Part shown: positions 1 to 9,332 of the stretch, one piece after another
Layout: each line of letters begins with the position of its first letter
Position numbering within the stretch: position 1 is the stretch's first letter
Position numbers and translations under genes: made by a program
Notes under the pieces: generated by a model
The model's input: only the letters and a program-made list of their open reading frames with translations
Told to the model about the DNA's origin: nothing
The model's database searches: none
Origin: Streptomyces pactum
Lineage (GTDB): Bacteria > Actinomycetota > Actinomycetes > Streptomycetales > Streptomycetaceae
Reading direction: 5' to 3'
NCBI RefSeq assembly: GCF_002005225.1
Contig: NZ_CP019724.1
Location: forward strand, 4,601,001-4,665,000
Length of the DNA: 64,000 nt

Positions 1-393
1 GACGTACGTACCGACGTCGCACGCGGTGACGTACCGGCCGCCGAGCGAGGCGACGAACCGGCCGTAGGCGAGGAGCAGCTCCTCGCTCTTGAGCTGCGCC
101 GGGTCGCCGATGATCACGGCCTTGCCGCCGCCGTGCTCGAGGCCGGCCATGGCGTTCTTGTACGACATCCCGCGCGCCAGGTTCAGCGCGTCGGCGACGG
201 CGTCCGCCTCGCTCGCGTACGGGTAGAAGCGCGTACCGCCGAGCGCGGGGCCCAGGGCGGTGGAGTGGAGGGCGATGACGGCCTTGAGACCGCTGGCACG
301 GTCCTGGCAGAGCACGACTTGCTCATGACCTCCCTGCTCCGAGTGGAACAGGGTGTGCAGTACATCAGCAGGTGCGCCGGTTACGTCGGTCAC
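1..393 (-). CDS. vdh: Valine (branched-chain amino acid) dehydrogenase, 5' part only
   Basis: This is the N-terminal 131 codons of an NAD-dependent Glu/Leu/Phe/Val dehydrogenase; the gene runs off the left edge. The enzyme oxidatively deaminates valine and other branched-chain amino acids, feeding catabolism and acyl-CoA precursor supply. The visible part contains the dimerisation-domain signature [12 protein letters not shown] and the substrate-binding lysine segment [14 protein letters not shown] typical of the family. The GTG start at 393 is preceded by AGGAG about eight bases upstream. It is transcribed divergently from the hypothetical gene at 613. The match to the Streptomyces Vdh N-terminus is close from memory; only the truncation limits the call. 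Confidence 0.9.
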   Translation of the reverse strand, partial: MTDVTGAPADVLHTLFHSEQGGHEQVVLCQDRASGLKAVIALHSTALGPALGGTRFYPYASEADAVADALNLARGMSYKNAMAGLEHGGGKAVIIGDPAQLKSEELLLAYGRFVASLGGRYVTACDVGTYV

Positions 394-612
394 GGTGGTG
401 ACTCCTGTGTAGTTGCGGCGGGTGGAGACGGTCCCCGTGCGGGTGGCGGGGACTCCGGCATGAGATTAGAGCCTGGCGGTGGCCGCCCGCCGCACAGTGC
501 TCAGGATCACCTCCGCACGGAGTACGGGCGTGGGACGATTTGCAGAGATTCCCGCGCGTTTGTGATCGGCTGCCGCAGGTTTTCGAAGCGGTGCGCGGGG
601 GAGGGAGCAGGC

Positions 613-1464
613 GTGCCCAAGGTGTCCTCGGTGATCGTCCCCTACGCGGCGTACCTGCGGGTGTACGAGCCGCTGGCCGCCTTCCCGGAGGAGGAGCGCG
701 GCCACTGGACCCGGTACGCCCGCCGCACCGACCTGCCCTCCTACCAGGACGAGCTCCGCCGCTCCCTGGCCGACCTGCTGCCCACCCCGCCCGTGGCGGT
801 GCCGGTGCACGAGAGCGCGGACGCCTTCGTGACCGAGGTCGACGGCGTGGTCTGCGTCTGCCCCTGGCGGACCCGGCTGCGCGGCTGGCAGGCGCTCGGG
901 GAACTGGCCGAGGACTTCCCGGAACCGGTGCTGGACGCCCTGATCCCGCCGGTCGTACGCCGCGAGAGCACCCAGGACTACGAGCGGTGGCTGGAGCGCA
1001 ACCCGGACGCCCGCCCCTGGATCCGCACCGCGACCTGGCAGGTGCCGATCAACTGGTTCGTGCTGGTCTCCGACGCGGAGCGGGAGTACGACGGGGGCGG
1101 CGACGGCGAGGGGGCCCCCGCTCCGGTGCTGCGCTACCGGACGCCGATGGTGCAGGCCCGCCGACGCGTGGCCCGGGGCCTGCGGGCGCTGAAGGAGGCC
1201 ATGGACGAGGGGCCGCTCATCGACGGCCTGGTGGACGTGGGGCGCTGGCTGGAGGAGTTCCACCCGCGCTCACTGGTCGAGCTGGACTACGGCGGGCTCG
1301 TGCACGCCCTGCCGGCCGGTGAGTTGGAGGAGGACCACTCCGCGGCGGACGTGGCCGAGGGCATCGAGGCGCTGCGGCACGGCGACGGGGCCACGGCGGG
1401 GGCCGCGTACGGGCGGCTGGTGGAGCGCTGGCGGGCGGTCCGGGACCGGCGGTCGGCGAACTGA
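613..1464 (+). CDS. Conserved hypothetical protein (283 aa)
   Basis: An open frame with strong GC3 bias begins at GTG 613 with GGGAG a few bases upstream; the frame extends further 5' but that part overlaps the vdh promoter side and is unlikely to be translated. The product is soluble and acidic, rich in Trp, Arg and Glu, with no signal peptide or membrane segment. No catalytic motif is recognised. Its place between vdh and bldC is, from memory, conserved in Streptomyces. No function is offered. The start is inferred from the ribosome binding site. Confidence 0.75.
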   Translation: MPKVSSVIVPYAAYLRVYEPLAAFPEEERGHWTRYARRTDLPSYQDELRRSLADLLPTPPVAVPVHESADAFVTEVDGVVCVCPWRTRLRGWQALGELAEDFPEPVLDALIPPVVRRESTQDYERWLERNPDARPWIRTATWQVPINWFVLVSDAEREYDGGGDGEGAPAPVLRYRTPMVQARRRVARGLRALKEAMDEGPLIDGLVDVGRWLEEFHPRSLVELDYGGLVHALPAGELEEDHSAADVAEGIEALRHGDGATAGAAYGRLVERWRAVRDRRSAN

Positions 1465-2010
1465 CGTTTGACGTACCGCCCGATGTGGGGTTTCGTCTTC
1501 CGATCCGACATGTGCCCGGTGTGGGCTGATGTTCTCTCAACAAGGGACGTAGGTCCCGATCCGGGCGTATGCGTCAAGCGTGACGGACCGCACGTACATC
1601 ACTCTTGCGCCCCTTCCCCCTCCTCGTGCCAAAATAGGACAAGGAGCCCAGGGAGGGCTCCTTCCGTCCTGCTGTGGTGCACTGTGGGCGGAATCTCCGC
1701 ATTGCATGCTTTGGGGGGGGTCTCGTGATGGGTCTGACGACCCCTGAGCGTCCTGTGACTGATCGTCACAGGGGCGTGACTGTCCGCTATGGCATGGTCC
1801 ATCGGCTTCCGTCGGTGATGAACACCTGGGAGGGCAATTCCATCGGTTTGGCCGACGCGGCTGGACAGATGGTGTAGTTGTAGTGCCGAGGACAAGCCGT
1901 TCGTCCTATAACCGACTCGACTCGCGTCCGCCATTTCGGGCAACGCGGGTCAAGGTGCAGAATTTAGAGGAAAGAACCGAGAAGGTTCGGTTCTCCCGAG
2001 GAGGCCGCTC
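1465..2010. other. Intergenic region and bldC leader
   Basis: This 546-bp stretch holds no convincing gene. It contains a possible hairpin terminator at 1641–1663, a TATAAC hexamer at 1907–1912 that could be a -10 element for bldC, and just before bldC a short inverted repeat (AACCGA/TCGGTT, about 1976–1993) that would form a small stem-loop in the 5' leader. The promoter assignment is inference. Confidence 0.5.
1641..1663. terminator. Possible terminator hairpin after the hypothetical gene
   Basis: AAGGAGCCC and GGGCTCCTT form a nine-base-pair stem with a short loop. There is no clear T-run after it, so it may be a terminator or simply an RNA structure. Confidence 0.4.
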
Positions 2011-2217
2011 ATGACCGCTCGCACCCCTGATGCCGAGCCGCTGCTGACCCCGGCTGAGGTCGCCACCATGTTCCGCGTCGACCCTAAGACGGTCACGCGC
2101 TGGGCGAAGGCCGGCAAGCTCACGTCGATCCGCACGCTCGGCGGGCATCGCCGCTACCGCGAAGCCGAGGTCCGCGCTCTGCTCGCGGGCATTCCGCAGC
2201 AGCGCAGCGAGGCCTGA
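2011..2217 (+). CDS. bldC: BldC, MerR-like developmental DNA-binding protein
   Basis: The 68-residue product is a single winged helix-turn-helix of the MerR/BldC type: the HTH lies at about residues 11–37 (TPAEVATMFRVDPKTVTRWA), followed by the wing LGGHRRYRE. BldC binds direct repeats cooperatively and controls timing of Streptomyces development, delaying sporulation genes. The size and sequence match BldC essentially end to end from memory. The ATG is preceded by GAGGAGG at good spacing. It is monocistronic, with its own strong intrinsic terminator downstream. Confidence 0.96.
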   Translation: MTARTPDAEPLLTPAEVATMFRVDPKTVTRWAKAGKLTSIRTLGGHRRYREAEVRALLAGIPQQRSEA

Positions 2218-2322
2218 ACAACTGAATAACCGGGCAAAACGGCAGGTCCCCCAACCCGCCGAGGCGCCCGGAACCACAGCTCCAAACGGTGCCGCTCCTG
2301 CCCCAACAGGGGTGCGTCGTGG

Positions 2323-2360
2323 ATCGCGCTGGACTCCGCCGGGTCCAGCGCGATTTTTCT
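2323..2360 (+). terminator. Intrinsic terminator of bldC
   Basis: A perfect 12-bp stem (ATCGCGCTGGAC / GTCCAGCGCGAT) with an eight-base loop is followed directly by TTTTTCT. It is a textbook Rho-independent terminator on the plus strand. The ~285 bases between it and the next gene show no coding region. Confidence 0.9.
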
Positions 2361-2645
2361 GTGTCCGGAGCCGTACCTGGCGAGGGCTGTGGACCGACTC
2401 TGTGAGCGGCCTTGTCGGAGTCTGGGGAGGGGTGTCGGATCGGCTGTGCACGAGCCTGGGAAGGTGGTGCAATTGCACATATTAAATTGACTGGTTGTAG
2501 GGGAGTCGTAAGTGCCACGGTTTCAAAAACTCATGCGGTGACACCCGTCACACAGCGCGGTCCTTGTTGGCTCTGGCATATGTGCGCTAGTGGAGGCGTG
2601 GCCTCCAGCAGGTCTGCATGGCACGGGCGTTGGGGCCGGCGGCGT

Positions 2646-2840
2646 TCACGCGGTCGGTGCGCTCCCGCCCCCGGTGCCCTCTTGACGGCCCGTCGGAGAT
2701 TGCGGGGCGGGCGAGTCCAGCGCCAGCCGCAGCAGCCGGTGGCAGATCGGGCAGTGCCGCGTCAGGTGGCGGTACGACGAAGCGGCCGACAAGTGCGCGC
2801 GGAGCAGGGCTCGCGTCTCGTGCCTGACCGATGCCGCCAT
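2646..2840 (-). CDS. Small CxxC protein (64 aa; probably the DUF6274 family)
   Basis: A 64-residue protein starts at ATG 2840 with GGAGG six bases upstream. Its core is basic and helical and contains HCPICH at about residues 29–34, a CxxC with flanking His that suggests zinc or redox binding; the tail is low-complexity Gly/Pro. I believe this is the small Streptomyces DUF6274 family, often annotated beside bldC, but the function is unknown. It reads away from the tRNA-Asp on the same strand. A longer in-frame extension upstream overlaps the tRNA and is not credible. Confidence 0.7.
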   Translation of the reverse strand: MAASVRHETRALLRAHLSAASSYRHLTRHCPICHRLLRLALDSPAPQSPTGRQEGTGGGSAPTA

Positions 2841-3003
2841 ACGCCGCCTCCAGGGGTCGCACGGAGAACGTGCCCTGTCTTTGGAGTACCGAGCGAATGT
2901 GACGCCGTCAAGGCCGCGAGAGGGCCGCTGAGGGCTTCTGGGGGGCGTGCGGCGGGGCGCGCCGGGGGAGTCGCCGGAGAGGGGCGCACGCGAGGCGAAC
3001 ACA

Positions 3004-3037
3004 AGGAAGGCCCGCACCGATCGGTGCGGGCCTTCCT
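3004..3037 (-). terminator. 34-bp perfect palindrome terminating tRNA-Asp
   Basis: The sequence is a perfect inverted repeat with 17-base arms (AGGAAGGCCCGCACCGA and its complement) and no loop bases. It lies four bases beyond the 3' end of the minus-strand tRNA-Asp, so it most likely ends that transcript, and it is symmetrical enough to act from the other side too. Confidence 0.75.
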
Positions 3038-3041
3038 GCTG

Positions 3042-3116
3042 CGGTCCTGACGGGATTTGAACCCGCGGCCTCCACCTTGACAGGGTGGCGAGCACTCCAA
3101 ACTGCTCCACAGGACC
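3042..3116 (-). tRNA. tRNA-Asp(GUC), copy 1
   Basis: The minus strand folds as a 75-nt tRNA: the acceptor begins GGTCCTG and pairs with CAGGACC, the anticodon loop is CTGTCAA (anticodon GTC) on a CCACC/GGTGG stem, and the T-arm is GCGGGTTCAAATCCCGT. CCA is not encoded. An identical copy lies at 7444–7518 on the other side of hrpA. Confidence 0.96.
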
Positions 3117-3245
3117 AGGATTTGCGGCGCCCACGCGACGGAGTCGCTCATGGATTCTGCTGCGTTGCGCTGCGAGAAGAGACTCTACAGGAGGGTGGGC
3201 CCCTGGGCGAACTCACCCTCCGTGCGCGCCTCGTCACGCGGTCCG

Positions 3246-6200
3246 CTACGGCGTGAGCGCGTCGATCGCCTTCACGATCCGCTTGTCGGAGACGGGGTAC
3301 GCCGTGCCCAGGGCGTGCGCGAAATAGCTGACCCGCAGCTCCTCGATCATCCAGCGGACGTCCAGGACCTGCCGCGGAACCGGCCGCCCCTGCGGCATCT
3401 GCTCCAGCAGCCACGCGTACTCGTCCCGCATCTCGTGGACCTTCTCCATCCGGGAGGTGTCCCGCTGGACGCCGGTCGGCATCTGCTGCAGCCGCCGGTC
3501 GGCGGCGACCAGGTAGCGCAGCAGGTCCGGCAGCCGCCTGATGCCCGCCTCCGTGACGAAGCCGGGCTTCACCAGCGCGTCCAACTGCCCCCGGACGTCC
3601 TGGAGGTTCGCCAGCAGCGCGGGGCTTCGTACGGCCTTCAGGCGGCGTTCACAGGCCTGCCAGGCCGCCAGCACCTGCTGCACCTGACCCACCGTCCGGA
3701 CGGTCGTGTCGACGATCTCCGCGCGGACCTTGTCGTAGAGCTTCCGGTACGACTCCTCGTCCCACGCCGGACCGCCGAAGTCCGCGATCAGTTGGTCCGC
3801 CGCCGCGGTCGCGCAGTCCTCGAACAGGGCCTGGATCGAACCGTGCGGATTCGCGGACAGATGCAGCTTCTGCTGGTTGGTCAGCTTTTCGGACGCGAAC
3901 TTCGCGGGACTGACCGGGATGTTGCGCAGGATCAGTCGGCGCGTGCCCTTCCACATCGCCCGCTCCTGCTCGGCCTCGGTGTCGAAGAGACGTACGGAGA
4001 CGGTGTTCGCCTTCGGCCCGTCGTCGACCAGCGCCGGGTACGCCTTCACCGGCTGACCCGCCCGCCGCGTCTCGAACACGCGGGACAGCGTGCCGATCGT
4101 CCAGTCCGTCAGCCCGGCGCGTTCCAGGGACTCACCGCCACTGCGCTCGGCGGTGGCCGCCGCGGCCTGCGAGAGGGCCTTGCGCGCCTTCGGCCTCAGA
4201 CGCAGCTTCAGGGCCTCCAGGTCCTTGTCCTCGGCCAGTTGGCGGCGCCGTTCGTCGACGATCCGGAAAGTGATCTTCAGGTGGTCGGGGACCCTCGACC
4301 AGTCGAAGTCCTCCGCGTCGAACGGCACCCCCACCATGCGCTTCAGCTCCCGCGCCATGGTCACCGTCAGCGGCTCCTGGAGCGGCACGGCCCGGTCCAG
4401 GAATGCCTGCGCGTAGTTGGGGGCGGGCACGTAGTGGCGGCGGATCGGTTTGGGCAGGGACCGGATCAGCTCCGTGACCACCTGCTCCCTGAGGCCCGGG
4501 ATCTGCCAGTCGAAGCCCTCGTCGGTGACCTGGTTGAGCACCTGGAGCGGTACGTGCACGGTCACGCCGTCGGCGTCCGCACCCGGCTCGAACTGGTACG
4601 TCACCCGGAACTTCAGCGGCCCCTGTCGCCAGGAGTCCGGATAGTCGTCCTTGGTGACCGCACCCGCCTTCTCGTTGATGAGCATCTCGCGCTCGAAGTC
4701 GAGGAAGTCGGGCTGCTCATGCCGCTTGTGCTTCCACCACGAGTCGAAGTGCGCTCCCGAGACGACGTGTTCGGGCACCCGCTGGTCGTAGAAGTCGAAC
4801 AGCGTCTCGTCGTCGACCAGGATGTCCCGGCGCCGCGCGCGGTGCTCCAGCTCCTCGACCTCGGTCAGCAGCCTGCGGTTGTCGGCGAAGAACTTGTGGT
4901 GCGTACGCCAGTCGCCCTCGACCAGGGCGTTGCGGATGAACAGCTCGCGGCTGACCTCCGGATCGATCCGCCCGTAGTTCACCTTGCGCTGGGCCACGAT
5001 GGGCACGCCGTACAGCGTGACCTTCTCGTACGCCATCACCGCCGCCTGGTCCTTCTCCCAGTGCGGCTCGCTGTGGGTGCGCTTGAGGAGGTGCCCGGCG
5101 AGCGGCTCCACCCACTCGGGCTCGATCTTCGCGTTGACGCGGGCCCAGAGGCGCGAGGTCTCCACCAGCTCGGCGGACATCACGAAGCGCGGGGGCTTCT
5201 TGAAGAGCGCCGAGCCCGGGAAGACCGCGAACTTGGCGCCGCGCGCGCCCAGGTACTCGTTCTTCGCCGTGTTCTTCCCACCCTCGCCCCCGGCCGTCTT
5301 CACGTCCTTCATGCCGACGTGGGAGAGGAGACCGGCCAGCAGCGACACGTGGACGCGGTCGTCGGGGGCGGTGTTGTCCTCGTCGCCTGGATGGAGGCCC
5401 ATCTGCCGGGCGACCGTGCGCAACTGCGTGTAGATGTCCTGCCACTCGCGGATCCGCAGGAAGTTGAGGTACTCCTGCTTGCACATCCGGCGGAAGGACG
5501 ACGAGCCCCGCTCCTTCTGCTGCTCGCGGACGTACCGCCACAGATTGAGGAAGGCCAGGAAGTCGCTGGACTCGTCCTTGAAGCGGGCGTGCTGCTGGTC
5601 CGCCTGGGCCTGCTTGTCCGCCGGGCGCTCCCGCGGGTCCTGGATGGACAGCGCCGCCGCGATGACCATGACCTCGCGGACACAGCCGTTCTTGTCGGCC
5701 TCCAGGACCATCCGCGCCAGCCGCGGGTCCACGGGAAGCTGGGCCAGCTTGCGCCCGGTGTCGGTGAGTCGCTTGCGTACGTCCTTCTGCGCCGGGTCCA
5801 GCGCGCCCAGCTCCTGGAGGAGCTGCACGCCGTCGCGGATGTTGCGGTGGTCCGGCGGGTCGATGAACGGGAACTTCTCGATGTCGCCGAGGCCGGCCGC
5901 GGTCATCTGCAGGATGACGGAGGCGAGGTTCGTACGGAGGATCTCGGCGTCCGTGAACTCCGGCCGCGCGGCGAAGTCGTCCTCGCTGTACAGCCGGATG
6001 CAGATACCGTCGCTGGTCCGCCCGCAGCGGCCCTTGCGCTGGTTGGCGCTGGCCTGCGAGATCGGCTCGATCGGCAGCCGCTGCACCTTGGTGCGGTGGC
6101 TGTACCGGGAGATCCGGGCGAACCCGGGGTCGATGACGTACTTGATGCCCGGGACGGTCAGCGAGGTCTCGGCGACGTTGGTCGCCAGAACGATCCTTCG

Positions 6201-7229
6201 GCCGGTGTGCTGCTGGAAGACGCGATGCTGCTCGGCATGCGAGAGCCGGGCGTACAGCGGCAGCACTTCAGTGAATCTGTACCTCTTCTTCTCCAGCGCG
6301 TCCGCCGTGTCCCGGATCTCCCGCTCACCGGAGAGGAAGACGAGGATGTCGCCCTTGCCCTCCCCCATCAGCTCGTCGACGGCGTCGGTGATCGCGGTGA
6401 TCTGGTCCCGGTCGGCGTCGTCCCCGTCCTCTTCGAGGAGCGGCCGGTACCGGACCTCCACCGGATACGTCCGGCCGCTGACCTCGATGATCGGGGCGTC
6501 GCTGAAGTGCCGGGAGAACCGCTCGGGGTCGATCGTCGCCGACGTGATGACGACCTTCAGATCCGGCCGCTTCGGCAGCAACTGGGCGAGGTAGCCCAGC
6601 AGGAAGTCGATGTTGAGGGACCGCTCGTGGGCCTCGTCGATGATGATCGTGTCGTAGGCGCGCAGCTCGCGGTCGGTCTGGATCTCGGCGAGCAGGATGC
6701 CGTCCGTCATCAGCTTGATGAAGGTGGACTCCGGGTTCACCTGATCGGTGAACCGCACCTTCCAGCCGACGGTCTCACCGAGTGGCGTGTCCAGCTCGTC
6801 CGCCACCCGCTCGGCGACGGTGCGGGCGGCGATCCGCCGCGGCTGGGTGTGCCCGATCATGCCGCGGACACCGCGTCCCAGCTCCACACAGATCTTCGGG
6901 ATCTGCGTGGTCTTCCCGGACCCGGTCTCACCGGCGACGATGACGACCTGGTGATCACGGATGGCCTCCGCGATCACGTCCTTCTTCTGGCTGACGGGCA
7001 ACTGTTCCGGGTAGCTGACGGCGGGCACACGTGCCCGGCGCTCACCGATGCGCTGCTCGGCCTTGGCCACTTCCGCCTCGATCTCGGCGAGAACGGCGGC
7101 GCGGGCCTCCGGCTTACGGATCTTCCGCGCACCCTCGAGCCTGCGGCCGAGCCGGTGCGCGTCGCGCAGGGAGAGCTCGGTCAGCCGGGGGGCGAGGGTG
7201 CCGAGGGCGGGGGCGGGGTGCGTAGACAT
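3246..7229 (-). CDS. hrpA: ATP-dependent RNA helicase HrpA (DEAH-box)
   Basis: The 1327-residue product has the full length and architecture of bacterial HrpA. Near the N-terminus is the P-loop GETGSGKTTQIPKI, then motif Ia QPRRIAA, the DEAH box DEAHERS, SAT (TSATID), and motif VI QRKGRCGR, followed by the helicase-associated and OB-fold regions and the long C-terminal DUF3418 domain. It is predicted to unwind or remodel RNA; its physiological substrates are uncertain. It starts at ATG 7229. It is flanked by tRNA genes on both sides on the same strand and is likely transcribed alone. Confidence 0.95.
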   Translation of the reverse strand: MSTHPAPALGTLAPRLTELSLRDAHRLGRRLEGARKIRKPEARAAVLAEIEAEVAKAEQRIGERRARVPAVSYPEQLPVSQKKDVIAEAIRDHQVVIVAGETGSGKTTQIPKICVELGRGVRGMIGHTQPRRIAARTVAERVADELDTPLGETVGWKVRFTDQVNPESTFIKLMTDGILLAEIQTDRELRAYDTIIIDEAHERSLNIDFLLGYLAQLLPKRPDLKVVITSATIDPERFSRHFSDAPIIEVSGRTYPVEVRYRPLLEEDGDDADRDQITAITDAVDELMGEGKGDILVFLSGEREIRDTADALEKKRYRFTEVLPLYARLSHAEQHRVFQQHTGRRIVLATNVAETSLTVPGIKYVIDPGFARISRYSHRTKVQRLPIEPISQASANQRKGRCGRTSDGICIRLYSEDDFAARPEFTDAEILRTNLASVILQMTAAGLGDIEKFPFIDPPDHRNIRDGVQLLQELGALDPAQKDVRKRLTDTGRKLAQLPVDPRLARMVLEADKNGCVREVMVIAAALSIQDPRERPADKQAQADQQHARFKDESSDFLAFLNLWRYVREQQKERGSSSFRRMCKQEYLNFLRIREWQDIYTQLRTVARQMGLHPGDEDNTAPDDRVHVSLLAGLLSHVGMKDVKTAGGEGGKNTAKNEYLGARGAKFAVFPGSALFKKPPRFVMSAELVETSRLWARVNAKIEPEWVEPLAGHLLKRTHSEPHWEKDQAAVMAYEKVTLYGVPIVAQRKVNYGRIDPEVSRELFIRNALVEGDWRTHHKFFADNRRLLTEVEELEHRARRRDILVDDETLFDFYDQRVPEHVVSGAHFDSWWKHKRHEQPDFLDFEREMLINEKAGAVTKDDYPDSWRQGPLKFRVTYQFEPGADADGVTVHVPLQVLNQVTDEGFDWQIPGLREQVVTELIRSLPKPIRRHYVPAPNYAQAFLDRAVPLQEPLTVTMARELKRMVGVPFDAEDFDWSRVPDHLKITFRIVDERRRQLAEDKDLEALKLRLRPKARKALSQAAAATAERSGGESLERAGLTDWTIGTLSRVFETRRAGQPVKAYPALVDDGPKANTVSVRLFDTEAEQERAMWKGTRRLILRNIPVSPAKFASEKLTNQQKLHLSANPHGSIQALFEDCATAAADQLIADFGGPAWDEESYRKLYDKVRAEIVDTTVRTVGQVQQVLAAWQACERRLKAVRSPALLANLQDVRGQLDALVKPGFVTEAGIRRLPDLLRYLVAADRRLQQMPTGVQRDTSRMEKVHEMRDEYAWLLEQMPQGRPVPRQVLDVRWMIEELRVSYFAHALGTAYPVSDKRIVKAIDALTP

Positions 7230-7311
7230 ACGGGTTCCAGGATCTCATCCCCGCCAATTTCGTGGCGAACGATTTCCGTCCGGCCGAGCCGGCCGTCCCC
7301 TGACGACACGA

Positions 7312-7340
7312 AACCCCCGTCGACGATCTCGACGGGGGTT
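7312..7340 (-). terminator. Terminator downstream of tRNA-Phe
   Basis: A perfect 12-bp stem (AACCCCCGTCGA / TCGACGGGGGTT) with a five-base loop lies six bases past the 3' end of the minus-strand tRNA-Phe and ends in TTTCGT on that strand. It closes the Glu–Asp–Phe tRNA run. Confidence 0.85.
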
Positions 7341-7345
7341 GAATG

Positions 7346-7419
7346 TGGCTGGGGCCGGGGTCGAACCGGCGACCTATCGCTTTTCAGGCGATCGCTCGTA
7401 CCAACTGAGCTACCCAGCC
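7346..7419 (-). tRNA. tRNA-Phe(GAA)
   Basis: A 74-nt cloverleaf on the minus strand: acceptor GGCTGGG/CCCAGCC, D-arm TAGCTCAGTTGGTA, anticodon loop CTGAAAA (GAA) on an ATCGC/GCGAT stem, and T-arm GCCGGTTCGACCCCGGC. It is the last gene of a Glu–Asp–Phe tRNA cluster. Confidence 0.96.
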
Positions 7420-7443
7420 GCGAGGTTTCACGTGAAACCTCAG

Positions 7444-7518
7444 CGGTCCTGACGGGATTTGAACCCGCGGCCTCCACCTTGACAGGGTGGCGAGCACTCC
7501 AAACTGCTCCACAGGACC
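7444..7518 (-). tRNA. tRNA-Asp(GUC), copy 2
   Basis: Identical over 75 nt to the tRNA-Asp at 3042–3116, including the GTC anticodon. It sits between tRNA-Glu and tRNA-Phe in what looks like one transcript. The perfect identity makes hrpA flanked by direct repeats. Confidence 0.96.
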
Positions 7519-7553
7519 AAGCTTCGTACGACAGTGTCGCACACCGTACTGCG

Positions 7554-7626
7554 TGCCCCCAACGGGATTCGAACCCGTGCTACCGCCTTGAAAGGGCGGC
7601 GTCCTAGGCCGCTAGACGATGAGGGC
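7554..7626 (-). tRNA. tRNA-Glu(UUC)
   Basis: A 73-nt minus-strand tRNA: the acceptor starts GCCCTCA and pairs with TGGGGGC (one G·U), the anticodon loop is CTTTCAA (TTC) on a CCGCC/GGCGG stem, and the T-arm is CACGGGTTCGAATCCCGTT. It heads the Glu–Asp–Phe cluster. Confidence 0.95.
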
Positions 7627-7706
7627 TATCGGCCCGCCTGGGCGCTTCGCAGCGCGTCGGGGACGTGAGAAGCATATGGGATGGCGGGAGGTATCGCCAA
7701 AACGGT

Positions 7707-9332
7707 TTACGGAGGGCCGGGGGTCGGGCCGCTCGGGGCGGCGCCCGAGGGGCCCGTGCCGGTGGGGGAGGGGCCCGTACCCGTCGGGGACGGGGTCGCC
7801 CCCGGCTGGTTCTCCTTGGGCAGGTGGCGGCTGACCTCGGCCGTCGTCAGGCCCAGGCCGCCCAGTTGGATCTCGTCCCAGGCCTGGAGGCGCCGGCTGT
7901 CCCGGTCGAAGTAGAGGATCGACGCCTGGATCGGGTCGGGGTGCTCCCCCTCGACCGCGCGCAGGCCGCTGCCGCCGGTGGAGCCCTCGATGCGCAGGCG
8001 GGTCCCGTACTTCATGACCTCCATGTCCTCGCGATGGACGTGACCGGCCAGGACCAGCGGCACCTCGCCGTCGACCTCCCGGGCCGCCGACGGTTCGTGG
8101 GCGACGGCGACGTCCACGGGGGTGCCGGCCGCGCTCTGGTCGCGCAGGGCGGAGGCCAGGCGGGCGCCGGCCAGTTCCTGGGAGGCCTCGGCGCCCTCCG
8201 GCTTGGAGCGGTCGGGGGTGAACTGCGGGTCGCCGATGCCGGCGAAGCGCAGGCCCGCGACGGTGCGGGCCCGGCCGTCGTCCAGGACGTGCGCGTTCCT
8301 GAGGCCCTCCAGGTACTCCTGGGTGGCGCGGGAGTCGTGGTTGCCGCGAACCCAGACGTACGGGGCGCCGAGGTCCTCGACGGGGTCCAGGAAGCCGTTC
8401 TCCGCGGCCGTGCCGTGGTCCATCGTGTCGCCCGAGTCGACGATCACGTTCACCTTGTACTGCTCCACCAGCGAGGCGATGATCTTCCAGCTCGCCGGGT
8501 TCAGATGGATGTCCGACACGTGCAGGACGCGGATCGTGGTCGGATCGGGCTGGTAGGCCGGGAGCGTGGAGGTGGCGTCGTAGAGCTTGGTCACGTTCGT
8601 CACCAGGCGTGCCAGCTCCTTCTGGTAGACGTCGAACTCCGTGACGATGCTGCGCGCGTTGCCCACGAGTGAGGGCGCGGAGGAGAGCAGGCCGGAGAAC
8701 TTCGGTTCCAGGACGGAGTCGGGGTTCCAGGTGGCGTACGCGGTGCCGCCGGAGGCGACCAGGAGGGTGAGGGCGAGGCCGCCGGCGGCGAGGGCGCGCC
8801 GGGGGCGCCGGTAGACGGCGAGGCCCAGGGCGGTGGCACCGGTGACGACGGCGACGCAGGAGCGGACGGCCAGGTCGAGGGTGCCGTGTTCGACGTCCCG
8901 GGCGACCTCGTCCTGGAGGCCGGAGAGACGTTCGGGGTGGTCGACGAGGGTCTGGGCGCGGCCGGGGTCGAGCTGGTCGACGTTGACGTCGAGGCGGACC
9001 GGGGCGACGTGGCTGTCGAGCTGGAGGGCGCCCAGCGGTGAGACGTTGATCTTCGTGCCGCCGGTGAGCGACGGGCGCAGGGTCATCGTCGTGTTCATGG
9101 GGCCGACCGGGACGCGGACGTCGCCCACGATCAGCAGACCCAGCCAGGCCCCGAGCAGGACGACGGCGACGAGGCCGACGGCGCGGGTCCAGGGGCGCGA
9201 CCGGGGGGCGAGTTCGGCAGCCGGGGACGTCCGGCGGGCGCGGTGGCGGCGGATGAGGGCGCGCGGGGCGTTGCGAATGGGGTTCATCACCTCGGCCAGG
9301 ACGTGCGGGGCTGCGGCGGGGACGCGGGCCAT
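7707..9332 (-). CDS. Membrane-anchored metallophosphoesterase
   Basis: The 541-residue product has an N-terminal membrane segment (VGLVAVVLLGAWLGLLIVG), a ~150-residue extracytoplasmic-looking region, a second hydrophobic stretch, then a calcineurin-like phosphoesterase domain. Metal-binding motifs are in order: DIH (HVSDIHLN), GD (DSGDTMDHG), GNHD (VRGNHDSR) and GHVH (VLAGHVHRE). The substrate is unknown; the domain would face outside if both helices cross the membrane. The Pro/Thr/Gly-rich tail resembles an exported linker. The ATG at 9332 is chosen because the frame upstream is low-complexity; ATG 9287 is an alternative. It is divergent from the metallopeptidase at 9538. Confidence 0.85.
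   Translation of the reverse strand: MARVPAAAPHVLAEVMNPIRNAPRALIRRHRARRTSPAAELAPRSRPWTRAVGLVAVVLLGAWLGLLIVGDVRVPVGPMNTTMTLRPSLTGGTKINVSPLGALQLDSHVAPVRLDVNVDQLDPGRAQTLVDHPERLSGLQDEVARDVEHGTLDLAVRSCVAVVTGATALGLAVYRRPRRALAAGGLALTLLVASGGTAYATWNPDSVLEPKFSGLLSSAPSLVGNARSIVTEFDVYQKELARLVTNVTKLYDATSTLPAYQPDPTTIRVLHVSDIHLNPASWKIIASLVEQYKVNVIVDSGDTMDHGTAAENGFLDPVEDLGAPYVWVRGNHDSRATQEYLEGLRNAHVLDDGRARTVAGLRFAGIGDPQFTPDRSKPEGAEASQELAGARLASALRDQSAAGTPVDVAVAHEPSAAREVDGEVPLVLAGHVHREDMEVMKYGTRLRIEGSTGGSGLRAVEGEHPDPIQASILYFDRDSRRLQAWDEIQLGGLGLTTAEVSRHLPKENQPGATPSPTGTGPSPTGTGPSGAAPSGPTPGPP

Noticed and set aside
3150..7607. A 1485-codon open frame on the plus strand opposite hrpA
   Set aside because: It is the antisense shadow of a high-GC gene; the minus strand encodes all helicase motifs in order, and this frame also runs through tRNA genes.
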